The notes below the pieces were generated by a model, which was not told where the DNA came from, searched no databases, and worked only from the letters and a program-made list of their open reading frames with translations. From JBDUDK01 sp040002995 (GTDB lineage: Bacteria; Actinomycetota; Acidimicrobiia; Acidimicrobiales; Ilumatobacteraceae), in assembly GCA_040002995.1 (NCBI GenBank), contig JBDUDK010000122.1, positions 1 to 6,094 of the forward strand: DNA of 6,094 nucleotides, read 5' to 3'. The stretch's first letter is position 1. The number at the start of each line of letters is the position of its first letter. The position numbers and the translations under genes are program-made. Shown in pieces: positions 4,918 through 6,094 of the stretch.

Positions 4918-6094
4918 TGCGGACCGAGGCGACGATCCTTCACGCCGATCTCGATTCGTTCTACGCGTCCGTCGAGCAGCGAGACGACCCCAGCCTGCGT
5001 AACCGCCCGGTGATCGTCGGGATGGGAGTTGTGCTCGCCGCGAGCTACGAGGCCAAGGCGTTCGGAGTACACGCGCCGATGGGTGGCGCGCAGGCTCTGC
5101 GGCTGTGCCCGCACGCGATCGTTGTACCGCCGCGCATGCGCGCGTACTCCGAGGCGAGCAAGGCGGTGTTCGCCGTGTTCGACGACACCAGTCCACTCGT
5201 CGAAGGGCTGTCGATCGACGAGGCCTTCCTTGACGTGGGTGGGTTGCGCCGCATCGCGGGTGCCCCCGTTGAGATCGCTCAGCGGTTGCGATGCGCGGTT
5301 CGCGAGCGGGTGGGTCTGCCGATCACGGTGGGCGTCGCTCGGACCAAATTCCTCGCCAAGGTGGCGAGCGGCGTAGCCAAGCCCGATGGCCTACTCGTTG
5401 TGCCACCGGACAACGAGTTGGGCTTCCTTCATCCTCTCCCCGTCGAGCGCCTTTGGGGAGTCGGACCCGTCACGGCCACGAAGTTGCACAGCCTCGGGAT
5501 CAACACAGTCGGCGAGGTCGCGCAACTCGCGGAGCAGGGGCTCATCTCGATGCTCGGGCTCGCGTCGGGACGCCATCTCCACGCGCTCGCGCATAACCGT
5601 GACCCGCGACCCGTGCAGGTCGGCCGGCGCCGACGCTCAATCGGCTCGCAGTGCGCCCTCGGCCGGCGGCCGAAGACGCCGGAGGACATCGATGCGGTGG
5701 CGGTCGGGCTCGTGGATCGCATTACCCGGCGGATGCGCATGGCCCGGCGGGTGGGGCGCACCGTGATCCTGCGACTGCGGTTCGACGACTTCAGGCGCGC
5801 GACGAGGTCACACACCTTGTCGCGGGCCACTTCCCACACCGAGACCATCCTCGACGCCGTGCGTGGATTGCTGGTCGCGGCGATGCCGATGATCGAGAGT
5901 CAGGGGCTGACTCTCGTCGGTGTGGCCATCACCAATCTCGATGACGACAAGTTCGTCCAGCTCCCGTTGCCCTTCGACCGTCACAGTGGAACGGCGCTCG
6001 ACGTCACCCTCGATGCAGTCCGCGAGCGTTTCGGGACTGCCTCCGTCACTCGGGCGGTCCTGCTCGGGCGCGATGTGGGTTGGACCGTTCCCCT
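4911..6094 (+). CDS. dinB: DNA polymerase IV (Y-family translesion polymerase), 3' end cut by window
   Basis: The gene encodes an error-prone polymerase that bypasses DNA lesions. The 394 visible residues run to the window edge without a stop. They end in VLLGRDVGWTVP, which resembles the usual terminus of actinobacterial homologues, so only a few codons are probably missing. The palm motif HADLDSFYASVE carries metal ligand Asp13 and a probable Tyr18 steric gate; LSIDEAFLD supplies Asp103 and Glu104. The fingers region has VLAASYEAKAFGV (41-53). TVGVARTKFLAKVASGVAKP (139-158) follows in the palm. The thumb helix-hairpin-helix is LWGVGPVTATKL (181-192), and the little-finger domain follows from about 235. 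QLPLPF (350-355) fits the beta-clamp-binding hexapeptide. ATG 4911 gives the N-terminus MFVRTEATILHADLD, which fits relatives I recall; GTG 4917 is an alternative. Control is probably by LexA, whose box covers the start codon, with possible readthrough from the regulator gene. Confidence 0.95.
   Translation, partial: MFVRTEATILHADLDSFYASVEQRDDPSLRNRPVIVGMGVVLAASYEAKAFGVHAPMGGAQALRLCPHAIVVPPRMRAYSEASKAVFAVFDDTSPLVEGLSIDEAFLDVGGLRRIAGAPVEIAQRLRCAVRERVGLPITVGVARTKFLAKVASGVAKPDGLLVVPPDNELGFLHPLPVERLWGVGPVTATKLHSLGINTVGEVAQLAEQGLISMLGLASGRHLHALAHNRDPRPVQVGRRRRSIGSQCALGRRPKTPEDIDAVAVGLVDRITRRMRMARRVGRTVILRLRFDDFRRATRSHTLSRATSHTETILDAVRGLLVAAMPMIESQGLTLVGVAITNLDDDKFVQLPLPFDRHSGTALDVTLDAVRERFGTASVTRAVLLGRDVGWTVP

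Noticed and set aside
1..6094. CRISPR arrays, tandem repeats, tRNA or rRNA genes, insertion sequences
   Set aside because: I saw no regularly spaced repeats, tRNA-like cloverleaf, rRNA segments or transposase motifs. Almost all the sequence is accounted for by protein genes.

Overview
The window is GC-rich bacterial DNA with tightly packed genes and reads as chromosomal sequence from an actinomycete-type bacterium (Actinomycetota). The reasons are strong G/C at third codon positions, a DUF2630 protein (a family I know essentially only from Actinomycetota), a LexA box of the Gram-positive/actinobacterial type (CGAAC-N4-GTTCG), and several starts that look leaderless (a TANNNT-like hexamer 7 nt before an ATG or GTG). 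I cannot name the genus. I see no RNA gene, CRISPR array, insertion sequence or phage gene.

Layout, left to right. The last 45 codons of a sortase-like gene (+) end in a GC-rich hairpin. Next is a GAF-SpoIIE (PP2C-type) serine phosphatase gene (+). Convergent with it, 6 bp away, is a small DUF2630 gene (-). A 37-bp divergent spacer separates that from an FMN-dependent alpha-hydroxy-acid (L-lactate type) dehydrogenase gene (+). This gene converges on, and overlaps by 139 bp, a long DHA2-type MFS exporter gene (-). The exporter is divergent from a HxlR-type regulator gene (+), with a 59-bp control region between them. Last comes dinB (DNA polymerase IV, +), which runs off the right edge only a few codons before its expected end.

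How the parts fit. The HxlR regulator and the MFS exporter form a classic divergent regulator/efflux pair. Two dyads in their shared spacer are candidate operators. dinB starts 26 bp after the regulator's stop, but its start codon lies inside a perfect 14-bp LexA palindrome, so it probably has its own SOS control. The SpoIIE phosphatase would act in a partner-switching or stress-response pathway whose other members are outside the window. The dehydrogenase would oxidise a 2-hydroxy acid such as L-lactate to the 2-oxo acid.

I found no convincing undescribed multi-gene system. The best observations are regulatory: the LexA operator merged with the dinB start codon, the compact divergent promoter with two apparently leaderless starts, a start context shared by two genes, and the antisense overlap of the exporter and dehydrogenase 3' ends.
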